Assembly (NCBI GenBank): GCA_029204225.1
Contig: CM055094.1
Location: 31,553,427-31,617,426, forward strand
Source: Diphasiastrum complanatum
Lineage: Eukaryota > Streptophyta > Lycopodiopsida > Lycopodiales > Lycopodiaceae
Length of the DNA stretch: 64,000 bases
Direction of reading: 5' to 3'
Positions 34,200 to 46,084 of this stretch are shown here, one piece after another. Numbering within the stretch: position 1 is the stretch's first letter; each line of letters opens with the position of its first letter. A program made the position numbers and the translations under genes. The notes under the pieces were generated by a model. That model was not told where the DNA came from, ran no database searches, and saw only the letters and a list, made by a program, of their open reading frames with translations.

Positions 34200-35472
34200 C
34201 TTTTTCGCATCACAAAGTTGGCAAGTAGTTTAGCAGAGGGGTTTGCGGCTAACTCTATAGATGCATCAATCATGTGCTGTCATATAAAGAGAAAAGTGAG
34301 GTGTGACTTGACGTCGTCTTTGGCCGGCTTACGAAGCCAAAGGAAGGATGCATTCAACTGATTTTGCAAGGATGCACTAGGGAATAACTTACTCAGATTG
34401 TTCATTATGAACCATATAGTGTGATCGAACCAAACAATGGAAGAGTTATTCTTGCACTTGTTACCACATCTACATTTGAAAAAGGGTCTCTTCCAATTCC
34501 AGATTTTGGCCTGGTGCATATTCATTCTACTGAAACCGGTATCAAAGTGTCCGTGAACTTGAGCCCAGGTTTTCTCAGAAGGGCAACGAGAGAGTTGAAA
34601 AAGGTTCATGTGAATGATATTATCAAAGGCAATAGGTGTCTCAAGTGAAGTATTCTTATTTAGAGAAGCAAGTCTGCAAGTTTCAACTCTTTTATCAGTC
34701 AGATGTGCAAGTAAAATCCAAAGTTCCATGGGCATGGGAGCTAGAACATTTACAGAGGGTAGGCTCCAAAGTTTGAAAGCAGTATGTGCAGATTTGAACT
34801 CAATAGTACGGCTAGGGACCATGGAAATTTGACAGTTTTTGGCTTGGCAGAACTTGAAGGTAGATTGATCTTCAATGTCACAGATATCTTGCAAAAAGAT
34901 TTATAGTTGCGAAGCACTATCTTCGTCCAACTCATCTAAGAAAACAAGAGGGTGTGGAGAGAGGGGTGTATCAGGACTGGTAAACAAGGAGTCATTTTCT
35001 TTATATTTTGGTTAAACAATATCTCTTCCTCCTCATATTTATCAGCAAGACTAGCAAGATCAGCAACAAAATTTTTCACAGTACCTAAAGAGTCAATACG
35101 ATTTTTACCATACTCCATGTAGATTTTTACCCAATGTAAGGTATCTAAGAGATCAACCAAATAGAGCACTTTATCTTTTGGTCCAGCGACATTACAGGTA
35201 GCACGATCAGTTTCAATAATAAAACTATGCAACATCACAACTTTTTTTATACAATAGATCAAAGTTTGTATGAATCGATTAGGGGGAGGAAGGGGCTCCC
35301 TATAACCAAAATCAACAACATCCTGAAACCAACCTGAGGTCTGAACCATGAAAAAAAAGAAGCCTTTGTTAGCCTATGAATCCACGTAAGGTAAAGGTTT
35401 GATACTATCTCGACCAAAGGATAGTCAGATTTACACCTCAAGGATGCACAAAGAGAGATTAACCAAACATAT
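34200..35472 (-). pseudogene. unrecognised protein-coding relic
   Basis: On the minus strand three overlapping frames (35498-35259, 35349-34936, 34894-34280) read one after another like a single protein broken by two or three frameshifts and a stop near 34903. Notable stretches are FQDVVDFGYREPLPPP, DRATCNVAGPKDKVLYLVDL, HWVKIYMEYGKNRIDSLGTV and KIWNWKRPFFKCRCGNKC. It has good amino-acid complexity, unlike shadow frames, but I do not recognise the family. It is not copia gag or pol, not a gypsy domain, and no known plant domain came to mind. The adjacent repeat copy (35473-35959) appears to carry its N-terminal side. It could be a captured host gene, another element class or an integrated viral gene; the sequence alone does not decide. 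Confidence 0.45.
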
Positions 35473-35959
35473 AGCTCCTCTTGCCAAAGCAAGACCAAAC
35501 CTTTTAAAACCTTTATTCATAACCCAACAAAGTAAAACATAGCTGAAAGCATACAATACTTCAAAGAAAGAAAGCACCGTATAGCGAAACAAATTTCAAG
35601 ACATCCACTTGCCACCATCCCACCACGCAAAACCACACAAGTTAGCACAATGAGGAAGACAAATGTCAACGCTGAATGTCAGTTGTTATCCACGTCCAAA
35701 ATAAGTTTAGTAGCTTAACAGCTTAAAATATTTGATCACAAACCGTAGTCCAATCTTCCCTATATAACGCATAATTACTTGCGATAGGCTTTCTCATATT
35801 ATTACCGTATCAGGGCATTCTGCCATTCTGATCAGTTTTATGGTACTAGTTCGTATCAATTTACAAAGCAAAATCATATATATTTGAAAAACCACTGCAT
35901 TCTATAAGTTGCGATTTGCAAACGAGAGATAACATGGAACGACACTCAGATATGGGGCA
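35473..35959. repeat. direct repeat, copy 2 (partner at 29049-29566)
   Basis: Same segment as copy 1 in the same orientation. Beyond AGATATGGGGCAAAT the sequence continues (CCATGCCATACC) into a minus-strand coding-like stretch instead of copia D. Confidence 0.9.
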
Positions 35960-36198
35960 AATCCATGCCATACCAATATCTGAACCCATAATAGGCACAA
36001 TACCATTTTCGAAACTCTTGAGCATATCCATGCTTTCCAAGAGTACGCCAGCTGTCGCCCAATTTCATAAGGTTTTAAAATTCTGATTTTGTTTGTTACA
36101 TTATTACCAGTACGCGTTTTAGCCCACTTTTGTGAGAGCATACACTGATATCACTCTATGGGCGAAAATAGATATAAGCTCTGATACCACTTCTATTG
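35960..36198 (-). other. leader-like stretch with primer-binding-site-like motif
   Basis: On the minus strand TGGTATCAGAGCTT lies at about 36193-36180, and a short frame (KWAKTRTGNNVTNKIR) follows. This suggests that the unrecognised coding relic sat in a tRNA-Met-primed element. No LTR end with a CA border is evident to its right. Confidence 0.4.
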
Positions 36199-36479
36199 GA
36201 AGAAAAACAAGGAAATTGTTATAACCCATCCAGTTTCTACATAGTCTGCAGAAGTACACGGGAATCTATGAAAATGGCAACAAGGGTTTTATTGCACAAA
36301 AATGTGGATCTTTCACATATGAAGACCGTTTTTATGCTGTCAAGGGCTACATATGGGCGGTTTTGGAGGGCAAGTCAGTCTGTAAAGCACCGTACGGTCA
36401 CGATAGCAAGCTCGATGAGCTATGTGGACCATAAGATCTAAACAGACCATTGGATTGAGGTGAAAGAAGCATAGAAAGG

Positions 36480-37463
36480 GCCTGAAGGGAGTTGAAGTGT
36501 AAATCAGCCTACAAGTTCATTAGAAATATTAGGTTGAAATCTTGAAGTGGATCCGACATTTAAATTGGAATTCTTCATTAAGTAAACTTCTCTTTGAAGT
36601 TATAGTTCAAATTTGAAAGACATTCTTTGAAAAAAAATAACTTTGGCTAGAGAGCACCTTTTTTTGGCCATCCTTGGGCCAAAATGACCCTTGAAACTAG
36701 TTGCTCAGAGCCAGCAGACAAAGCGACGTCACAGAGCAAGGAGAAATGTGTTTTGGGAAGTTCTCATCACCATTCCATCGAGCGGAGTGTGGGTGACCTA
36801 GTGATGGGCTACATTCGCCATTTGGGTATCGTAGGGCCTAGTGATGGGCTACATTCACCATTTGGGTACTGTAGGGCCAAATTTGGGGCAATTTTTGGCT
36901 GGTGAAACCTGCTACAGGTTGGTACAATGAGGCATTATCACTTTGAAATCATTATTACTTACTTATGATAGGGTAACAGGGTGTTTAGGAGCGGTTAGTG
37001 CGGTATGGGGGCGAATGATAGTGAAATTGTGTGGAGAAAGCTAGTATTGGCAACAGAAGTGCAGTTTGGCATCGTGACTACTCATTATTGGTGACAGTTT
37101 TGAGAGGGCAAGCAATCACAATGAGAGGTAGGCATGGTATGCCTATTACAGACAAAAAATTATCGTGATCAGATTCAATTCTTGGGGTTCAAACCAACCA
37201 ACGTCAAAGTGGGGTTTTGGGGGAATGCTCTCATAGGCATGATCGACAATGGCAGTGTTGAGTCAAGTGATAGCTGCACTAACACATGTATCTGTAGCTT
37301 GGAGTTTCTCATTTGGAGAGAAATATGGGCTACCTTGAAGGTACACACATATTGGCGGTCACGAGTGATGGAAGTGCGAGGTGGTGCCAATTGGAAGCCA
37401 TTGGGCAAGATAGTGGGCAAGATAGCCATTGATCAAGTCAAAGTAGCTGTGAAGCAGTGTATT
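36480..37463 (+). mobile_element. internal fragment of an F-family element
   Basis: Closely follows element F (about 53070-54100) over most of its length, for example TTGGCCATCCTTGGGCCAAA and GTAACAGGGTGTTTAG, with about 10% mismatches and a deletion of about 130 bp near 37420. A 39-bp piece (CCTAGTGATGGGCTACATTC...) is tandemly duplicated at about 36800-36865 here only. Non-coding. Confidence 0.85.
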
Positions 37464-37841
37464 GATAATGGTGTGGATGGATCTAACATTCTTGATATTG
37501 ATGAAAAGGATCCTGATTTGGATGGTGATGATGATGGACCTTCATCTAGTCAAAAGCCAAGGAGAACATCAAGGGAAAGACAAGTACCTTCAAGGCTCAC
37601 ATATGATGCAACGGGTAAGCAAGTAGTTTCTGAAAATTATGTTGCTTTTCTAACCTCTTTTGATGAACCTACAAGTGTAGATGAAGCAAGGAGAGAAGAG
37701 GAGTGGATCCAAGCAATGGATCTTGAGTATCAAGCTCTTATGAAGAATGAAACATGGAGATTGGTGGAGTTGCCTAAGGACAAGAAAGCTATTGGATGCA
37801 AATGGATCTTCAAGGTGAAGACACACCAAGATGGATCTATC
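37464..37841 (+). pseudogene. copia fragment I: linker and start of reverse transcriptase
   Basis: Open frame reading RRTSRERQVPSRLTYD, EEWIQAMDLEYQALMKNETW and AIGCKWIFKVKTHQDGSI, the N-terminal RT block of copia. It is cut at 37841 by the LTR of element G; GGATCTATC is the insertion point. It joins F-family sequence on its left without a visible signature. Confidence 0.85.
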
Positions 37842-38696
37842 TGTTGGGAAAGAGGGGTGTGAGAAACGAAAGGATAGCTAAAAAAGAAATGAACTCGAAA
37901 CAAAACAAACTCGAATGGAAGATGTTTGTGCGCAGCAGAATAAGCTATCTTACTCTTTCCCTAAGCATGACTATGCCTATCAAACACAAAAACAGAACGT
38001 TAGTGATAGAAATCACGTTCGATCCAATTACATAGCCAAACATTAAGCAACAAAACATCAGAATGATAATTTTTCATGAACAGCTAGACAAATTATCAGT
38101 TGCAAATTAGTCGCAAAAGGTCAAACTAAATATTAGTCGCAAACAACTAGACTAATAATAATTCGCAAAGAGTTGGCTACTAGATTAAGCTACAAGAAAG
38201 TCAGACAGAATGTAGAAAGCATTGCAATATTGACACAAAACAAATAGAGCTGTAATCAGATTAAGTATAACAAAATATACTAGTCAATAATGCAGGTGAG
38301 CACAAAACAATAGCGGACGTAACCACGTGCTCTATAAAGCTAATCACACAATCTGTGATGGTGATAAACTTATTACTGACAATACATCTGGAAGAGAGAA
38401 TCGATACGCGAAAGTATCTACTATGTCTGTCTCTAATTATCAATGATGTTTTGGTTCTGATGGTATACTCACACACTGAATACGCAAATGGTATTCAATA
38501 CATATACATAATTTTTACAGATGTGCAAATGATGAAAGTACAAAAGTGGATGTGCTATCTGTGGGAGATCGTGGGTGGCTGCTATCATTGTCAAATCTGA
38601 TTGCACAGTGCATGGGATGAGCGTGAGAAAGCCGTGACGTCAGCCTTCGCTGAAATTAACATTGATGAAAATGCGAAAAATGCGACACTCTGACAA
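37842..38696 (-). repeat. element G 3' LTR (minus strand)
   Basis: From TGTTGGGAAAGAG (LTR end on the minus strand, CCCAACA) to about 38696, where minus-strand TGTCAGAGTGTC begins after the RNase H end. The right border is inferred from the TG and the end of coding. No partner LTR survives. Confidence 0.6.
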
Positions 38697-40195
38697 ATGC
38701 CTTAAAAATTGATTTATAGAGTACATTTGCTTTTCTATAAGGGCACTTTTAGCATTTGTAGGGCAGTGTCGTCTTTTTTGCCTAAGCAATGCACAAAACT
38801 TGTTGTGTGCATTTACACTTAATGCCTTTGTGAATATATCTGCAACCATGTCCTGCGTTCTACAGTACGTCAAGCTGACCTCCTTGTTGAGAACCTTGCC
38901 CCTGATGTAGTAATATCTGATTTCAATGTGCTTATTCCTAGAGTGAAATCTAGGGTTGGCCGATAAAGCAATAGCACCTTGATTATCACAAAATATAATT
39001 ATGGGATTGTATTGATACAAACTAACATCTGACAGTAGATTTCTCAACCAAAGCACTTCTTTAATAGATTGGGAAGCAACAATATATTCAGCTTCTGTAG
39101 AAGAAAGTCCTTCGACAAATGCAGGCTTGGATCCATCGGTGAGTGAGCTAATTTACAATTCATTAGATTGTATCTATTAAGAACATTGCGAAGATACCTT
39201 TGTTGAGTGATATAGATTAGTCGTCTCGCTCTGTCTCTGTAGATCTGAATGCCCAGACAGAAGTCATGTTGAACTCTGAAAACAGCATCTGCTTAGCAAT
39301 TGGTATTGCTGCTGAAAAGCAATGTATCATCCACATATAGGGTGATAATAATGAAGGGTTGTTGCACCGACTTGAAATAGATGTTGAAATCAACAGTGCT
39401 TGGATGGAATCCTTGTTCAATGAGAAATGTGTTGATCCTCTGAAACCAAGCTCTAGCAGACTGTTTCAAGCCGTAAAGTGCCTTATGGAGTTTACAGACA
39501 TGATTCTTCATACCTTCCTGAACATATCCTTTGGGCTGGATCATGTAGATGTTTTCTTGTATAACTCCATTTAGATAGGTTGTTTGTACATCAAGTTGAT
39601 ACACTTCAAGGTCAGCAACTACAGCATAAGCTAGGAGCATTCGGATTGACGAATGTTTGACCATTGGACTGAAAGTTTCACTGTAGTCGACATTGGGGAT
39701 CCGAGTGAATCCTCATGCTACCAATCTTGCCTTTCTTCGATCGATTGATCCATTGACATTGTATTTGATCTTGAAGATCCATTTGCAATCAATGATATTG
39801 TAGCCAGTAGAAGCTTCGACTAGTGACCACATATGGTTCTTGATCAGAGGAATACTCTCTATCCATGGCTTCTCTCCAGAGATCAGAGTCTGGTTGGCTG
39901 AGTGCCTCTTCGACTGTTGTCAGTTCCTGTCAGGAGTATACCTTGTGGGTTGTGTGCGCACTCGACTTGATCTTCTGGGAGAAATTGATTGATGAACCAC
40001 TCTTGGGACTTGTTGCTAGGTAGTAGCAACGTCTTCGTCTGATTTGTTGTCAAATAGTGGGCGACGACATGCTTGAGCTTGAAGCTCGGATCGTCGTGTC
40101 AATGGCGGGTGATGAAGATTTTCCTGGAACAATATCTTTGCCTTTGATGTCGACGAACTGATCCTTGATAAAGACTCTATCTCGACTGTACAAGA
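38697..40195 (-). pseudogene. copia element G: RT and RNase H, split by element E
   Basis: On the minus strand: integrase tail YSRDRVFIKDQFVDIKGKDI (at 40195, cut by E), then [67 protein letters not shown], and the catalytic LYVDDTLLF near 39330. After a frameshift there is the out-of-frame IYRDRARRLIYITQQRYLRNVL. Part of RNase H is deleted before STEAEYI, then KHIEIRYYYIRGKV and ADIFTKAL. The integrase C-terminus continues at 45721-45810, beyond E. Confidence 0.88.
40191..40195. other. target-site duplication of element E (left copy)
   Basis: CAAGA. The right copy is present as TCTTG at 45811-45815 because that part is inverted. Confidence 0.85.
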
Positions 40196-40743
40196 TGTGA
40201 AAATATTGTAAAATTAAAATAATATTTAAAATTAGAGATTCAAGTTTTGGGGTTTGTCCAAACTTGAGGTAGACTAGTCTAGTAACTTTCCAAGTTGAGT
40301 CAAGGTAGATTTTTAGTCTCCATAGTGATGTGTAGGTCTAGAACCTATCAAGAAGAATGTGAGGCTACTCTTGTAGGTCAAGGATTCTCAAAAAGAGAGA
40401 TTCTCAAGTCTTATCCATTTCTCTTTTTGTCATCTAGTAGAGATGTAGAGGCAATGTGGCATCTAGGTTGCTTTCTCTCTCCACGAGTTCTAGAAGGCCT
40501 CTTGTATTATAAATAAGGTGGCTTTGCACCTCAAGATCTCACTTCTTCAAGTGAATCTTCCATTTGATCCATTGGAGGTGTAATGATAGTTAGATTGTGA
40601 TGAATGCTCTTGCCTTCTTGCTAACTAGCTTGCCAATGTTTTCCATCTCTTTGTTTTTGGAATAGAAGCTAGTTTAGTGTGCAAACATTCATTTCCTTGA
40701 TCCTTGTACTTGCAGCTAGTTCACACGTGTGAAAAAGTTCTCA
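40196..40743 (+). repeat. element E 5' LTR
   Basis: 548 bp, TGTGAAAATATTG to AAGTTCTCA. TATAAATA at about 40508; palindrome TTCACACGTGTGAA at 40720-40733. Confidence 0.92.
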
Positions 40744-40755
40744 TGGTATCAGAAC
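40744..40755 (+). other. element E primer-binding site
   Basis: TGGTATCAGAAC directly after the LTR; one change (A for G) from the initiator tRNA-Met complement. Confidence 0.88.
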
Positions 40756-41497
40756 TTGATAGGAGAATACACATCTAATCATTGCTTTATCAAATGGAAT
40801 GACTTCTCATCATTATTGATGAAATTTTGCCTCTTACTAGCACTCGATTTTGAGATAAGTAGATCCACTCTTATCATCACTTATTAACATATCTTTTTCT
40901 CTGATTTCAGAGCTGTACGGACTACTGTAGCAGCACGTGTGAGGCCTCTAATCGAGATAGAGTGGAGGCTATGTTACTTCTCATCTCTTCCATCCATGTA
41001 GCATATGAATAGGAAGCTAATCAAGGCTAGTTTGTGATGCAAGTGACCTCAAGAGGATTTGTGGAACCTAAGGAGAGTTCTTGACATTCAAGTGAGGCAT
41101 GTTGAAGAAGAAAACAGAGTTTTACATGCTTGAAGGCCGTACTATCTAAGATCCTTTATTGTAGGAGTCAAAAATAGCAAATTTTGACTATTTTTCAATT
41201 TTCTTCAATCCAAGAAGAATTGTTTGGATCTATGATCCTATGAATGGATGAAACTTTCTAAATGATAAATCTGATTTTTTTAAGCTATTTCACACGTGTG
41301 AACTTAGATTAACTTCATCCACTTTTGCTTTGAAAAATTTAGTGCAGTTTTTGCTAGCACCTAGAAATTGGAACTTTTGGCCTTCTTTGAGTTCTCAATC
41401 ATTTGTTACTTGATTCCAAGTAATCAATAGTCTACATTTGATTAGTTTTGAACCTCTGAAAAAATTCATTTAGAAAGCCAAAATCAATTCTCTAGAT

Positions 41498-42424
41498 ATG
41501 ACTTCAATGGGATCTTATCTATTAGAACAAGGTGAAAGACTCACCTCTACAAATTATAGTACATGGAAAGTGAGGATAGAATCAATTCTTGTACTTCAAG
41601 ATCTCATAGATATAGTGAATGGGAATGAGGAGGAACCAAATAATCCTCAAGAAATTCCTAAATTCAAGAAAAGAGCATGAGTTGCTCTTCATTTTTTAAA
41701 GCTAAATGTCTCCAATGAAGTCCTAAGAGAGATTAGTTCTTGTGTCAATGCTCAAGAAGCATGGAGTACTCTTCAGTCTATTCATGAGTCTAAAAACACT
41801 TCTAGAATCCTGAATCTAAGAAATATGATCTTTCAAAGTTTTCAAAGAAAGGATGAAAGTGCTTCATCCTATGTTTCTAGAGTCAAGGATCTCCATAAAG
41901 ATCTTTGTTGCATAGACGATTCTATCAAATCCAAGGAAATAGTTCAAGTTATCTTGAATGAACTAAGTGAAGATTTTGATACCATTGTCCAATCTTATGC
42001 AATTAAAGAGGACTTAGCCTCTTTAGAAGCCTTGCAAGGAGTCTTGATAGCCGAGGAGTATAGGCATCAAACTCGAATTGCAAGATTTGAGAGATTATCT
42101 CTCAAAGATGGAGGAAGTGATCAAGCACTCTTCACCAAATCCAAGGAGAAGAGAAAAGACAAGAAGAATGGCAAGAGCTCCAAGGACAACACAAGAGCAA
42201 TGGAGAAGACATCCAAGGAGGAACCAAGCTCATCCAATGTGAAGAAGAACAAGTACAAGGTTACTTGTTTCTCATGTGGCAAAAAGGGGCATTTTGCCTC
42301 TCAATGCTACAAAAGGAAAAAGCAAGCCAACATCACTTGTGAAGATGAATCTCCTTGTGACAAAGAAGATTCACTTATGATGTCTAACTTTTCATCTTCC
42401 TCTTTCAAGCATTCTAATAGGTAG
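41498..42424 (+). pseudogene. element E gag, one premature stop
   Basis: ATG at 41498. MTSMGSYLLEQGERL and TSTNYSTWKVRIES, then a TGA at 41678 (Arg in relatives). After that the frame is open: LREISSCVNAQEAW, ESKNTSRILNLRN and the zinc knuckle CFSCGKKGHFASQC. The frame ends at 42424 just before the protease. It belongs to the same gag family as A, B and J. Confidence 0.9.
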
Positions 42425-43805
42425 TGGTGCCTCATCCCACATGAGTAGTGATAAAAACTCTTTTTGTAATCTTGTACCATACAAAGGATCTAGAAGTTGT
42501 ATCTATACAGCAAATGATGAGGAATGCATGATAGAAGGCATAGGAAGCATATCTCTAGATAAGCTTGATCTCAATGATGTGCTCTATGTTCTTAGTTCGA
42601 CTAAAAATCTAATAAGTGTAGGCCAACTCAATGATAATGGTCTACAAGTAGATTTTAAAGATGGTACTTGCTTGATCACAAAAGATGATGATATAATAGC
42701 ATGATGTTCTCGTTTTGGAAGGTTATTCAAGCTTGATGGAAATGAAAATGCTAATCTTTGCTCGGACATCGTGCTACAAGGAAAGCTCTCAAGTGAAGAT
42801 CTATGGCATAGGAGGTTGGGCCATCCCAACTCCAAGGCCATGCAATCTATGTGCAAGTTGGAGCTAGCTCATGGTTTGCCTAAATCCATGATCAAGGAGC
42901 CAAGTCCTTGTGATGCATGTGCATTGGCCAAATCACATGCAAGGCCACATCAAAGATCAACCATCAAGTCCAAAGCACCTTTGGAACTCATCCATAGTGA
43001 CATCCATTTCTCATCCACCAAGAGCAAGGGTGGAGCTACATGTTTTATAACATTTATTGATGATTAGTCACGTTTTTGTTGGGTTTACCTTTTATCTTAT
43101 AAAGCATTAGCATATGAAACTTTTGTGAAGTTCAAAGCTTTTGTTGAGAGTCAACTATCTTGTAAAATTAAAGCTTTGAGAAGTGATAATGGAGATGAAT
43201 ACATCTCCACAAAGTTCATAAACTTTTGTAATGATTTTGGCATTAGAAGAGATTTCACTTGCTCCTACTCTCCTCAATCTAATGGAGTAGCCGAAAGAAA
43301 AAATAGAACTCTATGTGAATGTGCAAAGGCACTTAGACTAGAAGCCTCTCTTTCTAAAGATTTTTGGGGAGAAGCAATAGGATGTGCTAACTACCTTTGC
43401 AATTTTCTGCCAAATCATGCTATAGAAGATATTTCACCTTATGAAAAGTTGCATGGAAGGAAACCCGAGGTCAATCATCTTAGAACATTTGGATGTGTAT
43501 GCTTTGTACATGTACCTCTTGAAACAAGAAAAAAAGAAGATGCTAATGCTCTTAAAGGCTTTATGATAGGCTATTCAAGTAAAGCCTATAGGATTTTTGT
43601 TCCATCTACTAATCAAACTATGATAAGTAGAGATGTGATCTTCCATGAAGATCAAATGTACATGAAGGACAATGTGCAGGAATCTCAAGAGCTTATTCAT
43701 CAAGGAGGAGTCTCTTCATCAAGTATTGATCAAGATGAAGACTTGTTGGGGCCAAGATCACAAGAGAAGCCGAGTCTACCAATGACTCCAAGAAGATCAA
43801 CCTGA
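42425..43805 (+). pseudogene. element E protease and integrase
   Basis: The protease site is decayed: after a stop at 42422 the out-of-frame SGASSHMSSDK remains and the catalytic Asp context is disrupted. Then follow the pre-integrase LWHRRLGHPNSKAMQ, CDACALAKSHARP, integrase core LELIHSDIHFSSTKS (first Asp), FIDD then a stop for Tyr near 43065, LRSDNGDEY (second Asp) and NGVAERKNRT (Glu). The integrase C-terminus runs to 43805, where a TGA breaks the linker. Confidence 0.9.
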
Positions 43806-44993
43806 GAGAGATCCGAGCCTAGAAGACTCACCTACTTGGAAAAAGGAAAACAAGTGGAGGATTCAAGTTCTCTACATGCTTTTCACACTTCCATTGAAGA
43901 ACCATCAAGTGTGGAGGAAGCTCTTCATTCAAAGGATTGGATCAAAGCTATGGAGGCCGAGTATGAAGCTTTGATGCAAAATGAGACTTGGCAACTTGTA
44001 GATCCACCTAATGACAAGCATGTCATTGGATGCAAGTGGGTCTATAGAATCAAGCTCAACAATGATGGATCAATCAATAAGTTCAAAGCAAGGCTTTGTG
44101 CTAAAGGCTATGCCCAAATCAAAGACATAGAGTATGAAGAAACCTTTGCTCCGGTGGCAAAGATGGTAACCATTAGAATTCTCATCACTATTTGTTGCTT
44201 TCATGATTAGAAAATGCTTCAACTTGATGTTTCCAATGATTTATTGAATGGTTACTTAGAAGAAGAAATATATATGCATCAACCTCCAGGTATTGTTGTG
44301 AATGGCAAAGGATCAAAAGTATGCTTACTTTTGAAAAGTCTTTATGGCTTGAAACAAGCTCCAAGGGCTTGGTATGAGAGGTTGAACACTTATCTTCTTT
44401 CTATTGGTTTCAAGATTAGTTCATATGATCCATCATTATATCTTAAATATGTTGGTAATGATATAATCATGTTGCTTATTTATGTTGATGACATTCTATT
44501 ATGTGGAAGCAACATGGATTCACTTGTTGATACCAGGATATCCTTAGGAAAGGACTTCAAAATGCAAGACCTTGGATTTTTACATCATGTACTTGGATTA
44601 GAGATTAAGATCTCTAAAGACTTAGCTTTCATTTCTCAAGAAAGTTATGTAGGATCTATGCTTAAAAAGTTTAAAATGCAAGATTGTAAAAGCATAGATA
44701 CTCCTATGGATTCTAATGTTAAAGACACAAAAACTTGTGATGAAGCATCCTTTGAGGACATCACACTTTTTAGAAGTCTAATAGGCTCTTTAATATGGCT
44801 CACTATCACTAGGGCCGATCTTAGTTTTAGTGTGCACAAGCTTAGTCAAAGCATGCAAAATCCAAAGATCCATGATTGGAAAAAGGGAAAGAGGATCTTA
44901 AGATATGTTGCATCCACTCAAGACTATGGACTTTGTTTTAAGAGACATGATCTAAGTCTTATTGCCTTTTTCAGATTCAGATTTTGCAGGTGA
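43806..44993 (+). pseudogene. element E reverse transcriptase
   Basis: DWIKAMEAEYEALMQNETW, GCKWVYRIKLNNDGS and YEETFAPVAKMVTIR, a stop at 44208 (after CCFHD), then [30 protein letters not shown] and the catalytic LIYVDDILLCGS near 44480. A one-base shift falls at about 44965, just before RNase H. Confidence 0.92.
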
Positions 44994-45433
44994 TAAGGTG
45001 GATAGAAAGTCCACAAGTTCTTACACAATATTTTTGGGAGGTAACCTTGTCTCTTGGCAATCTAAGAAGCAAGACACTATCTCTTTATCATCATGTGAAG
45101 CCGAGTACAAGGCTTCAACAAAAGAAGTCATTTGGATCAAAAGACTTCTAGTGGAGCACGAGATCATTCAAGAGGAGGAAATACCTTGCATCAAATGTGA
45201 TAGCATCTTGGCCCAATATCTTGCAAGTAATCCAATATTCAATGCAAGAAGTAAACACATAGAGGTAGCACCACTATGTAAGAGAAAAAGTTATGGATGG
45301 TGAGATTCTCCTTGAGCATGTATCAACTTCAAATTGTTATGCAGATTTGCTCACCAAGCCTCTAGCTAAGAAGGACTTTGAAAAACATAGATCAAACCTT
45401 GGCTTGATCTCCAAGTCCTTAGTATTGTAAATA
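44962..45433 (+). pseudogene. element E RNase H
   Basis: SDSDFAGDKVDRKST, SLSSCEAEYKA and NARSKHIEV, then a shift near 45270 and the rest (HYVREKVMDGEILLEHV, ADLLTKPLAKKDFEKHRSNL) in another frame. Confidence 0.9.
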
Positions 45434-45445
45434 TTATTTTCATTT

Positions 45446-45720
45446 TAAGGAGGAGTGTGAAAATACTGTAAAATCAAAATAATATTTAAACTCAGAGATT
45501 CAAGTTTTGGGGTTTGTCCAAACTTGAGGTAGACTAGTCTAGTAACTTTCCAAGTTGAGTCAAGGTAGATTTTTAGTCTCCATAATGATGTGTAGGTCTA
45601 GAACCTATCAAGAAGCATGTGAGGCTACTCTTGTAGGTCAAGGATTCTCAAAAAGAGAGATTCTCAAGTGTTATCCATTTCTCTTTTTGTCATCTAGTAG
45701 AGAGGTAGGGCAATGTGGCA
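45446..45720 (+). repeat. element E purine tract and first half of the 3' LTR
   Basis: TTAAGGAGGAG then TGTGAAAATACTG from 45456. Matches the 5' LTR up to CAATGTGGCA and stops there abruptly. Confidence 0.92.
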
Positions 45721-46084
45721 AATTTGACTTCCAAGGTCTCAAGACCATCGTGATTGGATATACTTCATCTGATAACACATACAAGTTGTATGATCACGAT
45801 ACCCAGCAAATCTTGTGACGTGTGAACCAGCTGCAAGTACAAGGATCAAGGAAATGAATGTTTGCTCACTAAACAAGCTTCTATTCCAAAGCCAAAGAGA
45901 TGGAAAACATTGGCAAGCTAGTTAGCAAGAAGGCAAGAGCATTCATCACAATCTAACTATCATTACACCTCCAATGGATCAAATGGAAGCTTTACTTGAA
46001 GAAGTGTAATCTTGAGGTACAAAGCCACCTTATTTATAATGCAAGAGGCCTTCTAGAACTCGTGGAGAGAGAAAGCAACCTAGA
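45721..46084 (-). other. 364-bp inverted segment: G fragment, target duplication, second half of E's 3' LTR
   Basis: 45721-45810 encodes the copia integrase tail FDFQGLKTIVIGYTSS, YKLYDHDTQQ. TCTTG (45811-45815) is the complement of E's left target duplication CAAGA. 45816-46084 is the reverse complement of the 5' LTR from its end back to TCTAGGTTGC. Turning the block round rebuilds a full LTR, the CAAGA duplication, and G's coding sequence in register with 40195. Confidence 0.9.

Larger units (their letters stand above)
40196..46084 (+). mobile_element. near-complete copia retrotransposon E with rearranged 3' LTR
   Basis: 5' LTR 40196-40743, primer site, gag, protease, integrase, RT and RNase H in copia order, purine tract, then the first half of the 3' LTR (45456-45720). 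The second half of the LTR is present but inverted (45816-46084). Inserted in element G. The coding region has at least six stops or shifts, so it is inactive. LTR differences of about 3-4% by eye make it older than A and B. Confidence 0.93.
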
